NCBI RefSeq assembly: GCF_022539315.1
Contig: NC_066328.1
Location: forward strand, 3,146,621-3,210,620
Direction of reading: 5' to 3'
DNA: 64,000 bases
From: Serinus canaria
Taxonomy: Eukaryota; Chordata; Aves; Passeriformes; Fringillidae
Under the pieces are notes generated by a model. It worked only from the letters and a program-made list of their open reading frames with translations. It was not told the DNA's origin and searched no databases. A program made the position numbers and the translations under genes. Shown here piece by piece: positions 18,684 to 30,532 of the stretch (position 1 is its first letter; every line of letters starts with the position of its first letter).

Positions 18684-21052
18684 CTTTTTGGTGGTAAGTG
18701 ATGCTAAGAATATGTACAGAAAGTGAATAAGTTGCAGTCTCATTGTGAAGCTGTTTAGTCCCAAATTTCCCAGTTACATGATTGCCTGTGAAACCCACAA
18801 TGTTTGAACTGAACTCAAATTTGCTGTTCACTGTATTTCATCCTTTCTCATTGACTTGGACTGGCTGGAACTGAGTAGTTGATAAGCCTCTGGCCATTAA
18901 AGTCAATGTTGAGTGAGGGGATGAAGAAATTAAAGGAATGGGAATTTCTTTCTAACTGGAAAAGAGCAGATTAAGTCAAGACATTAAAGAATTGTTCAGT
19001 GAAAGTAAATCAGGCATCAATTTTCTCTTCACATGTGGTGAAAGTAGCTCTGGAGAGCACAAGACTGATGGTGAAAATTCCAGATTAACCATGTTGCAGT
19101 GTCCAACTTGATGTACAGTTGTGGAATTTATGCTGGTTTTGTTTATGAGTCTGATGGTCAGCACTTTCCATGTCTGACAAAGCATTCCCCTCTCTTTCTG
19201 TCAATAGGCCTTACAACTCCATGGAAAGTCTTCTGAAATAGATGGAATTTTCTTTATAACACTACACAGAAAGAGCCTTCCTTCCTCAAAAAAAGAAAAA
19301 CAGAATCATCTAGAAATATGCACTGACATCATGCAACAACTCCAAAATTCTCCTGGAAAAAAAAAATGCTGACAGCATTTCACACAACCAAAAGAAATCC
19401 TGAAAGTAAAGCACTAAATGCTGTTTTGGAAAGTGTGTGGGTGATGCCACCAAGCATTCTGCACCATAATGAAGTTCCAGAGAAAGGGGATAAAGCAGAA
19501 AACACCCCAGTGCCTTTAGATCAGGCACCTTGTGCCAGCTCTGGTCTACCTGCTGGAGGGGCTGCTGTGCCCACAGCCCTGGCATGGCAAGGCAGGAAGA
19601 TTCCCTTGCCCAGCTGAGATTCCCTTGCCCAGTTGCCCTTCCAGCTCCTCTCCCAGCCCTGTCCCTGTCCATTCTATCTCCTTTCCTGTGACTCTCCTTC
19701 AGCACCAGTCCTACTCCTGTCCTTGGAGAGAACTTTCTGGAACTTTGAGATCCTCACTGCTGTTCTGGAAGCTGCTCTAAAAAGCACAAAGTACCCCAGT
19801 GTATTACAGGAAAGTGCAGCTTTCAGCTCTGTGCCCTACTCCTGATGATGCTTTCGGGTTTTAGCTTTTCTATTTATCATATATTTGTAATCCTGTAGTT
19901 TTAGTGTCTAACTCTGCACTCCACACACAGTGGGAGCTGCTGCTTCCCCATTTTGGGCAGACACAACAATTCCTCTCCAGGTCTGGGAGTCAAGGACACC
20001 TCACTGCCTCAAGCCTGAGAGATGGAAACAAAAGGGAGTTGGGGGGAGCAAATCTGGGGTAAATGACTTAATTACCTGGAGCTGTAATTGGAAGATTAAC
20101 CCCCAATATGCAAATGGACCAAACTTATAAAAGTGTGAAAATCTGTGACTCTTCATCCATTTTGGATGCAGCCCCTGGGGAGCTTTGTCTGCCCCAAATG
20201 TACCTGAAGGCTCTTCAATAAATGGAACTGCTTTTGATTCCCTAATTCTGTCTGGCCTCTGGTTTTAGATAGCCCAAAAAAGCATCACTGAGTCCTTTTG
20301 TCACGTTTTCTATCACAGTTTGTTTCCTGGTGGCTGCTGAATGTGGAGCTGCTGGTTTTGTAAGAGCCTTTGTGCCCCAAGGTCCCATTTGTGTGTGTGA
20401 GATTTAACTGGGAGCCCATTAGCAACACTAATCCCAGGCTTGTTCTTCCCTTATGTGCATAATTTATTTGGGTTTGCTTACAATGAATTTCACAGAGGCT
20501 CTGTGGCTGTTTCTCTCCCTGCAATATCCCCCTGCTTTATTAGCAGTAATTGCCTTTCTTCCCATTTTCCAGTGGATCAGCAATTCAGGCAAATGAAGGA
20601 AAATTGTTCCTTACACCATTTACTGCTGCTCCACCAAGCCTGAGGAAGGCACCCTGTGCCCAAAAGGTTCTGGGATTGTCTCAAGTGATCTGACAAAAGA
20701 TATGGGGTATCTCATCAGCTGGGACCAGGATGGGCTCAGTTCACTTTAACTGAGCTTTATTGAGCATTTTTTCCCTTATAGATTTTAAAAAGTGGGGTAA
20801 ATTGCTTCTGAAAATGAAAGAAATCTCAATGATCAAATAAAATTCAATACCGGGATGAGGAAAATGGTTGCAACCTGCTTCTGTGCACTTGAATGTATAA
20901 CTTTTCACAAGGCTAAACCAACCAAAGAAGGATCTGGATGATTCCTTCTCACAAAGAGATAACTTTGGTACTGTGACTGTATTTTTCTGACCATAAATGT
21001 CTTCATGGCCTGAGGAGACTACACAGCATTTCCTTCCTCACTAGAGTCTGTC

Positions 21053-21440
21053 TGTGGTATTTGCAGGGTGCCCAGGATGAGGTGAAGAGATGAGCCTGAC
21101 TCCATGTCCTTAGAAGGCTAATTTATTATTTTATAATAAAAAATGCTATACTAATACTATACTAAAGAATAGAGAAAGGCTTACCAAGAATGATCATGAA
21201 AAACTCGTGACTGACTCCTCAGAGTGTGACACAGCTGATGGTGATTGGTCATTAAGTAAAAACAATTCACATGGAACCAATCAAACATTCACCTGTTGAT
21301 AAACAATCTCCAGCCACATTCCAAAGCAGCAGAACAGGGAGAAGCAAACGAGATAATATTGTTTTTTCTCTGAGGCTTCTCAACTTCCCAGGAGAAGAAA
21401 TCCTGGTGAAGGGATTTTTCAGAAAATATGACAGTGATAT
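21053..21440 (-). mobile_element. Solo LTR, family 1 copy A
   Basis: Read on the minus strand, it carries the family order CATATTTTCTGAAAAATCCC, CCTGGGAAGTTGAGAAGCCT, GGAATGTGGCTGGAGATTG, ATGACCAATCA, a TTCTTTAGTATAG segment, ATAAATTAGCCTTCTAAGG, ATGGAGTCAGGC and CCTGCAAATACCACA. A 5-bp direct duplication CTGTC flanks it (21048-21052 and 21441-21445), as expected for a retroviral LTR insertion. No internal retroviral sequence adjoins it, so it is a solo LTR. It is 255 bases downstream (in gene sense 5') of GSG1L exon 2. Confidence 0.85.
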
Positions 21441-21695
21441 CTGTCTTACAACATAAATAAATATTTTTCTTGAAGAAAGCCATCTGAGTTAAGATCAAAT
21501 AAATGACAGAGCTGCACAAAGTGAGCAAACAGCTGTCACAAAGCCTTGTTTCAGCTGGCTGTGTGTAACGTGGATGACATGTGGGTCCCTGTGTGCTGGG
21601 GAATCCTGCTTCCCCTGGCACTCAGGTCCCACAAGACACAACACTGATGCAGTCTGTGAGATGGGAGGGAAAAAGCCTTGGCTGTGTGCTCTTAC

Positions 21696-21743
21696 CTTTT
21701 TCAGAAGCCGGGGCAAGGTCAATAAAACTTCGACATTTTTCAC
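21696..21743 (-). CDS. GSG1L: GSG1L exon 2 (48-bp micro-exon)
   Basis: The exon encodes EKCRSFIDLAPASEK with a split glycine codon at each end, which is the expected bridge between exon 1 (ending ...INAAG) and exon 3 (starting GVLWLS). The acceptor is TTTTAAAG|GT and the donor is AAAG|GTAAGAG. It is 48 bp long and phase 1 at both ends, so skipping it would keep the frame but remove the loop cysteine (KCRSF), expected to pair with the cysteine of GIWYSC. It is too short to be found by length and was located by its peptide. It lies 16.7 kb downstream of exon 1. Confidence 0.95.
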
Positions 21744-24700
21744 CTTTAAAAGAAAAGGATTGTTTTAGGAGACAGAAGTGGGTTGGTGTCCCTCTGCCTC
21801 CTCTCTATGCCTGGTGTTCCTGCCCTCACTCCCCCCCCGAGTCTCTCCAGGACACTGGGAACAGACATTCCCCTGTGCCCCCACCCCCTGTGCCCAAGGG
21901 CGGGACTTCCCTTGGGGTGGCAGCCCCTGGATCAGGAGTGTGGGTTACAGGCAGTGCAGGGGATCCCTCCTTGCAGGCTGAGCACCTGCAGGGCCAGTGA
22001 TGCTCTCCCGAGGGCAGGAGCAGTGCTGGGCTCTGTCTGGGGTGACACAGGGACAAACACCTCAGCACGTGGCACTGGCAGGGCAGGGCCCGTCTCAGCC
22101 ACACTTTTGCCATTCTCATCACCACACAATGCCCGTGTCCCACCCAGAGTGACCAAAGCTCCCAGTGCTGGGGCACTGCCATGGGCACAGAGCTCTCCAT
22201 ACAGGATGTGACACACATAACTGAGACAAAACCTGAAGCACAAAGCAGCTAAGGAAATGTACAAATGTTTTAAAAAAATGTTTCAAAAGCAGGCAAATAC
22301 CTTGCTCTGAGCATCACAGCCTGTGCCCCCCGCCCTGCCCTGTGCTCCACTGTAAATTAAATTCTCTCTGTTTAGGACCCCTTCCCTAGGGTTCAAACTT
22401 TTGCCCTTGCAGGAATTCTTGAGGAGTTTCTGAACAGGAAATGTATCTTAGGGTGGAAGCTTTGACCTTTCTTTTTACTTCAGGTAACCAAAGATGATCA
22501 AATAATTCCTCTGCCCTGGCTGCATCCCTCCACCAAGAGTATGTGCTCCTTTTGATACGATGTGCTCCAAGGAGTGCTGGCACATCTGCCAGAGGTCATG
22601 GAATAAAGTCCATTTTACCCTTTAAGACTGTAATTGATGCAAAGGCGGTTATAGGACTAGGCTTTTTTTTTTTTTTAATTAGCTTTGCTCATTTTTAATT
22701 ACAAAGTTCAAAAGACTAATTTAGGAAAGGTGAGCCATTAAAAAAGAATAAACAGTGAAATGCCACAGTGATGGTGAAGTCAGTGTATTTTTTTCTTATT
22801 TGTAATTCAGTATACATAAAAAGCAATATAAAGTGTTCACCTTTCTGGTGTCTTTGCTGGAAAGATTGAGATAAATGTAATCATTCAAATGACAGCTGTG
22901 TTGACATAAGAATCTATTATTTTGATGCTATTATTACTCCTTTTTATTTACTTTTTGCAGTTTTAAATCCATGCTAAATACGCTGAGAGGTGCTGTGTAT
23001 GTAGTCCATTGTCTATGTCTAAGTAGCTATAAAAAGGTTCACTTGACACTGACATGCACATTTTGATATGTCCAGGGGAAGGATTTCTACTCTGTGAGTC
23101 CAGAGGACAGCCAAGAAAAGGAAGAGACACTTGGCTTGCCAAAGCACCTTCTCTGTTTCCAGATACAGGGCAGGCTCTGTCTGGACAGAAGAAGTGTCAG
23201 TAAGTTTGGGGGAAAAAGATGGAAAGGTAACTGGTGGATCACAGAAATTACCAGCCCTGCACATTTCCCATTCAGAACAGGACATGATTTTCCTACCCAA
23301 ATTCTGAAATGCTCCAAGGATGGTAATACCCATCCCTTAGTGACTTGAGATGGACTTTCTTCCCTCTCTGGTCCACTTCTGGAGAAGTGTTTCCTGATAC
23401 CCAACCCAAACTTCTGTAGCTGCTCTGGCATCAGTGCAGCCACTCTTTGTCTGTCTGTAGGGACATGAACAAGCCCAGCTCCCCCAGGTTATTTAGGTTC
23501 CTGACCAAGAAATCCAGATAAGTGGACTATGAAAGAAACTAAATTGTAAGCAGAAAACATTCTCATCCAGAGCCTCTGAGTTTAGGGTATGAGGTTTTTC
23601 AGGAATTTTATTGACATAAAATCAAGGAAATATAGGGAGAGTGACCTCTAGATTTGGAGTTGGTATAAGCAGATTAAGCAGGATTTTTCATTCTAGCCAT
23701 ATGGATATGTGGTTTGGCTCTGTTTTGTTTTTTTTTTTGTTTTTTTTTTTTGTCAGATGTAAGTTATTACTTTTATCACAGTTTTATTTGAACCTGACTT
23801 CAAGCTGTCTCTCACTGATCATCCCTCACTTGTGTTACAGTGAATCCAAAGCCATATTACTGGAAACCTTTAACAAATATCTGTCTCTCCAGAATGTTAT
23901 CCCAAGAAAGGCAAAGGGGAATGGCCTTTGCTACTGGAAAAACTGCACAGGCTGCTCTGAGAGCTGGTGGTGCCTTTCAGCCACCTGGCAGGGGACAGAG
24001 TCTCTGAGTTACCAGAGTTTATCTGCAGGACAGAGGAGAGGGTGGTCACAGGCTGCTGGGAGAATGAGCATCCTCTTCCTCCCTCAAACTCAGCTTGCCC
24101 AGAACACCATCTCTCCCTGTGGTGAGACCTCCAGTTTAAATAACATGGACAGAAAGTGCTGGAGTGTCCAGAAAAAGTCCTCTAGGAGCCATAGCAAAAA
24201 GAATGGCTGGAGACAGAGAAGAGCCTGATGTCACCTCACTGCTGATTGTGCCTGGCTTGCTGCTGAAGGTTACAGTAGGAACTGCACAAGCAGTTCCTGA
24301 CTCTTCCCTTTGCTGTTCCTGCTGCTGGAGCACTGGAAAACCCTCTTCCATTTTCAATGGTAGTCACTGGTGGTATTTATAAAGCACAGTCACACTTGCA
24401 CATGCAGACATGCATCTCGCTGAGAACTGAAGATGTCAGCAGTGCTTTCACTGTTCCTCTTAGGATTTATTCTAAGTTATTTTTGGGTATCTTGTATAAC
24501 TGATCTCTTAAGCCCTCTTAAGTTTAATTTTAGACTTGGCAGAGTTTATCCTGCTGTGCTGTCCTTTTCCAGATGCATCTTCTCCCCCTAACCAGGCTCC
24601 TGGAGAGTCTTTAGAGAATATACAAAAGACTGTTCAGAGAAGCAACAAGAAGAGTCTCTGGGATTCATCCCCTGAAAGCCCTGCCTTCCCCTGTTTGTGG

Positions 24701-25831
24701 CTGTGATCCTGACAGGGAAGAAAGCCAAGGAGTGACCTCTCCTGCCCTTCACTTGAGCAGAAAGAAGAGGTGGGACCTGGCTGGAATTCTCTGTAGTGGC
24801 ACACAGGAGCAGTAGCCATGAGCAGTGCACATGGGGTTCTCTGGAGCTCAGCAGTGACAGGGAGCTGCTGGAGGCTGAGCAGAGAGGGCTGACCAGCACT
24901 TGAGCAGCCATGGGCAAAGCACTTGGCACCAGCTTCTCCCGTGGCTTCCTGATGGTGAGCTAAAAACATCACCTGTGCAAGTCCCTGCAAGCACACTCCT
25001 AATCACACTGACCCTGCAGGGGCTCTGCTGTGCCTCTGCTGGGTTTTCCAAGGAGGGGACCTGTCACAGGGATCTGCAGGACTGGTCAGAGACAGAAAGA
25101 GTCCAAAGTTTATCTGTGGCTAATTAATCCTAATTAATTAATCTAATTCTGTATATGTGCATGTCTGTGCGTGTTTGTAACTTGCTGGGGAGCTTCAAAC
25201 TGGAGCAGCCAGAGAGTGGGAGGAGACACATCTGGAAAGACTGAGCTGGTGGGTGGGAGTCTTGAGGCTGTTTGGGTAACAGATGCAGAGCCCATGAAAA
25301 TATCTGAGGGACCACCAGTGGGATGTCCCCATGAAGCTGCAGTGGGAACAGGTGGAGGTGTTCCAGCAGGATCTGCAAACCTGGACAGGCAGAGGAGGAA
25401 GAGGAGCGAGTTTGGTGCTCGGGGAATGTTTCTGTGGGTGCTGCTGAAGGCACAGCCCTCTCTGAGGGTCTGTGTGGTCACAGACATCAGTGTCAGGCTT
25501 GCACACGTGTGTGTGGGTGTGTGCCCAGCCTGAATGGGAAAGGCCCAGCAGCAAACAGATGAAGGGAAAGGAATTCCCTGGGACTTCTTTAAGATTCCTG
25601 GGATCATGCTCAGCATCCTCTCAGACAAACTCTGTGGGATTTCCCCATCCCATGCAGCTGGGGAAGCTCCCTCAGCTCTGTAGGACTGGAATGCTTTCCA
25701 GCTCCAGGCCAGTGTGTGCTGAAGAAAGCTCAGCTTTGGGCTGCTGTGTGGTCTTGGGGAACAGAGGAAGGTGTGGGTTTGATCCATCAGGGATACAAAG
25801 GAAATTTTGGCAGTATTAGGAGATGATCTCT

Positions 25832-26044
25832 ATGTCTTGCTTGCACAGAGTAGATGGAGACAAAGTCCCAGTGGTACATGTCAGAGGTTTGTTAGGGAAG
25901 ACAGTTTGGATCAATTCTGCCTCCAGTACAGACAAACCCATTCGTGGGGTTGTTTTTGCTCAGGGACCAGGTTGCACATGGTGGATAATGCAGAAAGATG
26001 GAAGAACACGATGTGTACCTCAGGGAGATCTGATTGTTGGGTGA
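25832..26044 (+). pseudogene. Endogenous retrovirus integrase C-terminal fragment
   Basis: A 70-codon stretch resembles the C-terminal, DNA-binding end of a retroviral integrase: a KTVWINSAS segment, a central RGVVFAQGPGCTWWI and a terminal TRCVPQGDLIVG followed by a stop. It is open but has lost everything upstream (no reverse transcriptase or integrase core precedes it), so it is a fossil. About 125 bases of non-coding sequence separate it from a polypurine tract and LTR, leaving no room for an env gene. This layout fits an env-less class III/ERV-L-like or env-deleted avian element. The family name is not certain. Confidence 0.65.
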
Positions 26045-26171
26045 GAACCATGTGTAAATATCACTGTTTGTTGAATGTTACTGCCATTGTCTGTGTACAG
26101 CTGTATACTGGATGTATGATGTATGTGTCTGTAGAGTTAGAATATATATTAGTTTTAGTAGTAAGCTGAAG

Positions 26172-26192
26172 ATATGGGGATAAGGGGTGGAA
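26172..26192 (+). other. Polypurine tract of the retrovirus remnant
   Basis: A purine-rich stretch, GGGGATAAGGGGTGGAA, ends exactly where the LTR begins (TGTCCTGG at 26193). This is the usual primer site for plus-strand DNA synthesis in retroviruses and fixes the orientation of the remnant as +. Confidence 0.75.
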
Positions 26193-26700
26193 TGTCCTGG
26201 GTTGACTATATGATACTTTTATCCCAAATCATCCTGTTCTATTTATGCTGAATAACAAGTTTTGCATCTTTAAAACTTGTTTCAGAGGGTGAAGGGGGGA
26301 GAGAAGCAGTGTGCAGTTTGTGTACAGACACTGCGCTCACTCCTCCACATTCCTGCTCCTGCACTGTGCTGTCTGCAGATGGACAGACAGCAGGACAGAG
26401 CTCTCCTTTGTTTTAGTTAGTTTTAGCTAGCTGAGGCAAAGAAGTTCCCTGGACTGTGGGGTGTTTTTTCCCTTTTCTTTGGAGCTGTTTAACCTGCTCT
26501 GGACTGAACACCAGAGGAGCACCAGCAGCTCCACCTGAGGCCCACCGGGCCGGGCCTGGGCCGGGGCATTTCCAGTGCCAGAGGGGGAGGGACTGATGAG
26601 GAACTGATAAGGGACTGATAAGGGACTGATAAGGCCCATCCTCCTCCTCCTCCTCCTCCTCCTTGCTCACAACATGCTGGGGGGAGTCCTGAGCTCCCAG
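26193..26700 (+). mobile_element. 3' LTR of the retrovirus remnant (right end uncertain)
   Basis: It begins TGTCCTGGGTTGACTATATG just after the polypurine tract. Inside are a four-fold GGGACTGATAA-like repeat (about 26588-26632) and a (TCC)n microsatellite (26639-26663). No clear AATAAA signal and no partner LTR are present, so the right boundary cannot be fixed. The GC-rich, CpG-containing sequence to about 26790 may still belong to it. Confidence 0.6.
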
Positions 26701-29700
26701 CCTTTCCAAGCCTGTGCCCGTGCTCATGATGGACACTGCCTGCCGTGAGCAGCGTCAGACCGCGTGAGGGGGAGCAGCCGGCTGTGCAGGGCAGGCCGAG
26801 GGGCAGAGCTGTGCTGGGGCAGGGAGGGGAGGGGGCACTGCTGGCCAGGGCTGCACAGGGTGGAGAGGTCATCCTTGGCTGGTGGGTGAGTCCCCAGACA
26901 CCTCCCTTTCCCTGCAAAGTGGAGGAGCTCCATCACCTGCCCCCCTGAAGGGTCAGTGCCGCACGCACAGGGCCAGCTGGGACTCTGCTGGAGGCACAGC
27001 CTCACACCAAGGCAGAGCTCAGAGTTCAGCTCCTCTCTCGTCTAAAGAAAGCCCGAGTTCCCCCAAGGTCAATCCTGCCAGAAAATCGAGACAAACAGGT
27101 CCTAAAGAACCATCGGGTCCCAGGGTTTGCTGGCTCCAGGGCCCTGCCCTGCCCTACCCACCTTGTGGGTACATCACACATTCCTGGCTGGGGCTTCCTC
27201 CCTGGAATTCCTGGAATCCCTCCCTGGGCCTGAGGAATTAGAGAGCTGCATAGGGCAGCTGAAAGGCAGGTCTAGGTGCAGAAAAATTTGGTCTGAACTC
27301 CCGCACACAGATGTGCATCCAAGCCCTGTGTGGCCTTTAAGCCTTTGGGAGACCCACACTCTACTTCTTCCACCTACAAGGTGAGGTTTGTTGGCTCCTG
27401 TCCTCAGGACCTCACACAGCCCAGGAGCCTGGTGGTTTAGGCTGGAAACAAGGAAGAGGGCAGAAAAAACACCAAAAAAGCACTTCAAGGCAATATTCTG
27501 TTTCTAACACGGCTGTTGTCATAGCAAAGAGCAGAATTTAATGTTCTGGGTCCTGCTTATTGGTCCTGCATTTCTGAGTTCTTTCCTCTCTGAGCCAGGG
27601 GAAAATGCCTGATTAGTAATGACAGCAGCAAAATAACAACAACCCTGAAAAATCCCACTTTGTATGTCTTGCAATGACACGGTTTGAAAATATTCAAGTT
27701 AAATAAATTGACTTAAAAGGAATCTGGTAGTTCTGGCTGAACTCTGTTATAACTCTGCTTTTCATCTCACAAAAAAAAAAAAAAGATAAGCTGTCTGTAT
27801 CCACTTACTCTGCATAAAATTTTACGAGTTCAAGAGTGCAGTTATGATGGAAATTTAAATGATTAAATTTCTTTTAAACAACATTCCCTTTTAGTAACAC
27901 CCTGGCTCCCAGCCTACGACAGACAAGGTCCCCTTTTTTCCCACTAGGCCCTAACACATCTTTATCTCTCCAATTATATCTGGAGTCATGTGATTCTGAT
28001 GAGATCCCACATCATCTACTAAGAGTAAAATCATTGTGTTTGTCTAAAAAAAGATATAACCCTCAAGGGATCCCAGCCTAGACGAGGCTGAGGACTCCAA
28101 CACAACTTCAGTGAAAAAAAGCCCTACATGAGGGAAAATACAGGTTAATAGACTCACTCAAACTGAGTTGTAGCAGGTTAATTACCAACTGATATATTAA
28201 ACTTTGTTTAAAGTCATCTCAGAGCACTTAATTGACTTCTTTTTGCCCTAATAAAAAATTGAATGTTAATCAGTAAAATCAACATTTTCCAGTTGACCCT
28301 GTTAATTTTGCTGGAGCGATATTTCTTCTGGAAAATAAACAAGCTCACACAGAATGGCACAAAAATATGTCTTGAACTATGCAGATAATTATTTTCTTTT
28401 CTTCTGACAGCTGCCACTCATTGCTGCTGCCCATCAACATTTCTTCTACCTCTAAATATCTCGAGAATTTGCCCAATTTCTCAGGGATTACTCACAGCCT
28501 GTATTGCCTTTGGGTTTGCTTTTAAACCTGAATGTTGTGCTGCTGTTCTCCTCCAGCAAACCCAACCCCTTCCAACTTCCTACGTCTCCAAGTGGGAAAA
28601 TGCAAAGCTTCCCACTTTTCCATTTCAGGCCTGCACTTCTCAGTTTGCACATTCCCAAAGGAATGTTGCTAATTTTACCCCAGAGGTCCCGTTCCCACGG
28701 TGGGGTTCCCTCCTGGGGGGTTGGAGCAGGGAAGGGCTGTGCAGGGCAGGGAGTGTGGGCAGAGCTGGGAGTGCTGGTGCTGCTGCCTGGGACTATGCCA
28801 TGGCAACTGCTTGTTCCAGGCTGCAACTCTCCCTGATGTGAAAAATCTTCCCCAGCATCTCAAAGCAAACATCTCCACGGGCTGCTCTCAAATCATGTCT
28901 AATTGAAAGCCAGCCAAGTCACAAGATTCAGCTGATTATCTTGGTAAGACCTGGAGGATGTGTACACACATCCATCATTTGGAGAGCTGGGAAGGAGGTT
29001 GGGTTTCCAAGTGATTGTGAAAATCGGGGGAACAGCAGTGCTGAGAGAGGTTTTCAATGATTTTGGTGTCAAATTAGAGCTGACTTCATTAAATCAAGGA
29101 GCTCTGAGTTGATTTAAGCCTTTGAAGCTGTACAATGCGAAGGGGAGGGTTTCACCTGCTCATCCCAGGGGTGACACACTGTGCTGACCCTGAGCCAGTG
29201 TAAATATAAAAATAAAAATAAACTAGATATTGGCAATCCAGGATCCCCGAGACACCCAGAAAGCAGGAAAAGACAATCCTCAATGCTCTTCACAGAGATG
29301 TAGCTGCTGTATGTCCCTCACTGTATGAAGTCTTTCCTTCTCCCATCTTCCTATGCCTGCCCTGGCTGCTCTTTGGGTTGAGATTTCCTGTTTTTCCAGG
29401 CAGGAACCCCTGGCTTGGGGTATGGAAACAGGTAACTTTAACCTTTTCTCCATGACTTTTACAGGAAGTGAACTGCAGCACAATGGAAATGAATATCCAG
29501 TTTTTGAAATCGAGTGGAAAAAAGTTGTACTTGCATTTCCTCTTGTGAACCTTATTCCCAAGCATGTACCCAATAAATTTGAAACAAATTTCTCATTAGA
29601 GTTTTTTGTCTGCCTGGGTGATGCACAGTGAAATCATGCTGAATGATGAAGTTTTTTGGTCTCTCCAAAGCTAGTGAGTCTAAGCATGGTGAAATGTCAC

Positions 29701-29986
29701 TACCTCTCAATTGATTTTCCACATTGTGAGCGTGGTTTGAGTCCCTTTTGGAGCCAAATGGAAGTGGAACACAGGCAAGTGGATTTTGTTTGCCTGTGAC
29801 TATTCTACAAGCCATGTCATCCCACAGTAATTACACCTGCTTCTTATTGCTCACTGGCTTTTGTATTCCTTCCTAAGCTAGATCAGCAAAGGCTGGTGCT
29901 GCCTTTTGGTTTAGCAACAAGAGCACTGATGTCACACCAGCTTGTGACCAACAGAGGGTCCTGGTTTCAGCAGCCCTATTCCCTGC

Positions 29987-30532
29987 TGTGCTGGTTTCAG
30001 CAGGCACAGAGTCAGTTTGGTTCCTGCAGCAGGTGCAGGGCTGAGTGCTGGGTTTAGGAACAGAGAACAGTGCTGATCACACAGGGGTGCTTTGGGTGTT
30101 GCTGAGCAGGCCTTGCCCGGATCAAGGGCTTTGCAGTGCCTCATGCTCTGCCACTGAGGAGGTGCAGAAAAAGCAGGAGGGGGCATGGCCAGGACAGCTG
30201 ACCCGAGCTGGCCAGGGAGATATTCCAGATCTTAGACTGTGATGCTCAGTGTGTAAATTTGGGAGAGTTTGCTGGGAGCTGCCAGTCACTGCTTGGGATG
30301 GGCTGGGCAGCAGTGAGCGGCTGCACTGTGCAACACTTTTTGGGGTAGTTTTAGTCCTCTCTCTCCCCCTTTATCTATTTTTATTAATTCTTGTTGTTGT
30401 ATTTTATTTATTAAGCTGTTCTTATCTCAACCCATGGGTGTTGCCTTTCTCTGGCTCTCCTCCCCAGCCCTCTGAGGCAGGAGTGAGTGAGGGGCTGAGC
30501 AGCACTTAATTATCAGCTGTTAAACCACAACA
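29987..30532 (+). mobile_element. Solo LTR, second family (TGTGCTGGTTT...TTAAACCACAACA)
   Basis: The left end TGTGCTGGTTTCAGC and the right end CTGTTAAACCACAACA are characteristic of an abundant passerine endogenous-retrovirus LTR. The 3' part also has the typical CTTATCTCAACCCATGGGTG followed by TCCCCAGCCCTC and GTGAGTGAGGGGCTG. No internal region is attached and no clean 5-bp target duplication was found, so it is an old solo LTR. Confidence 0.7.
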
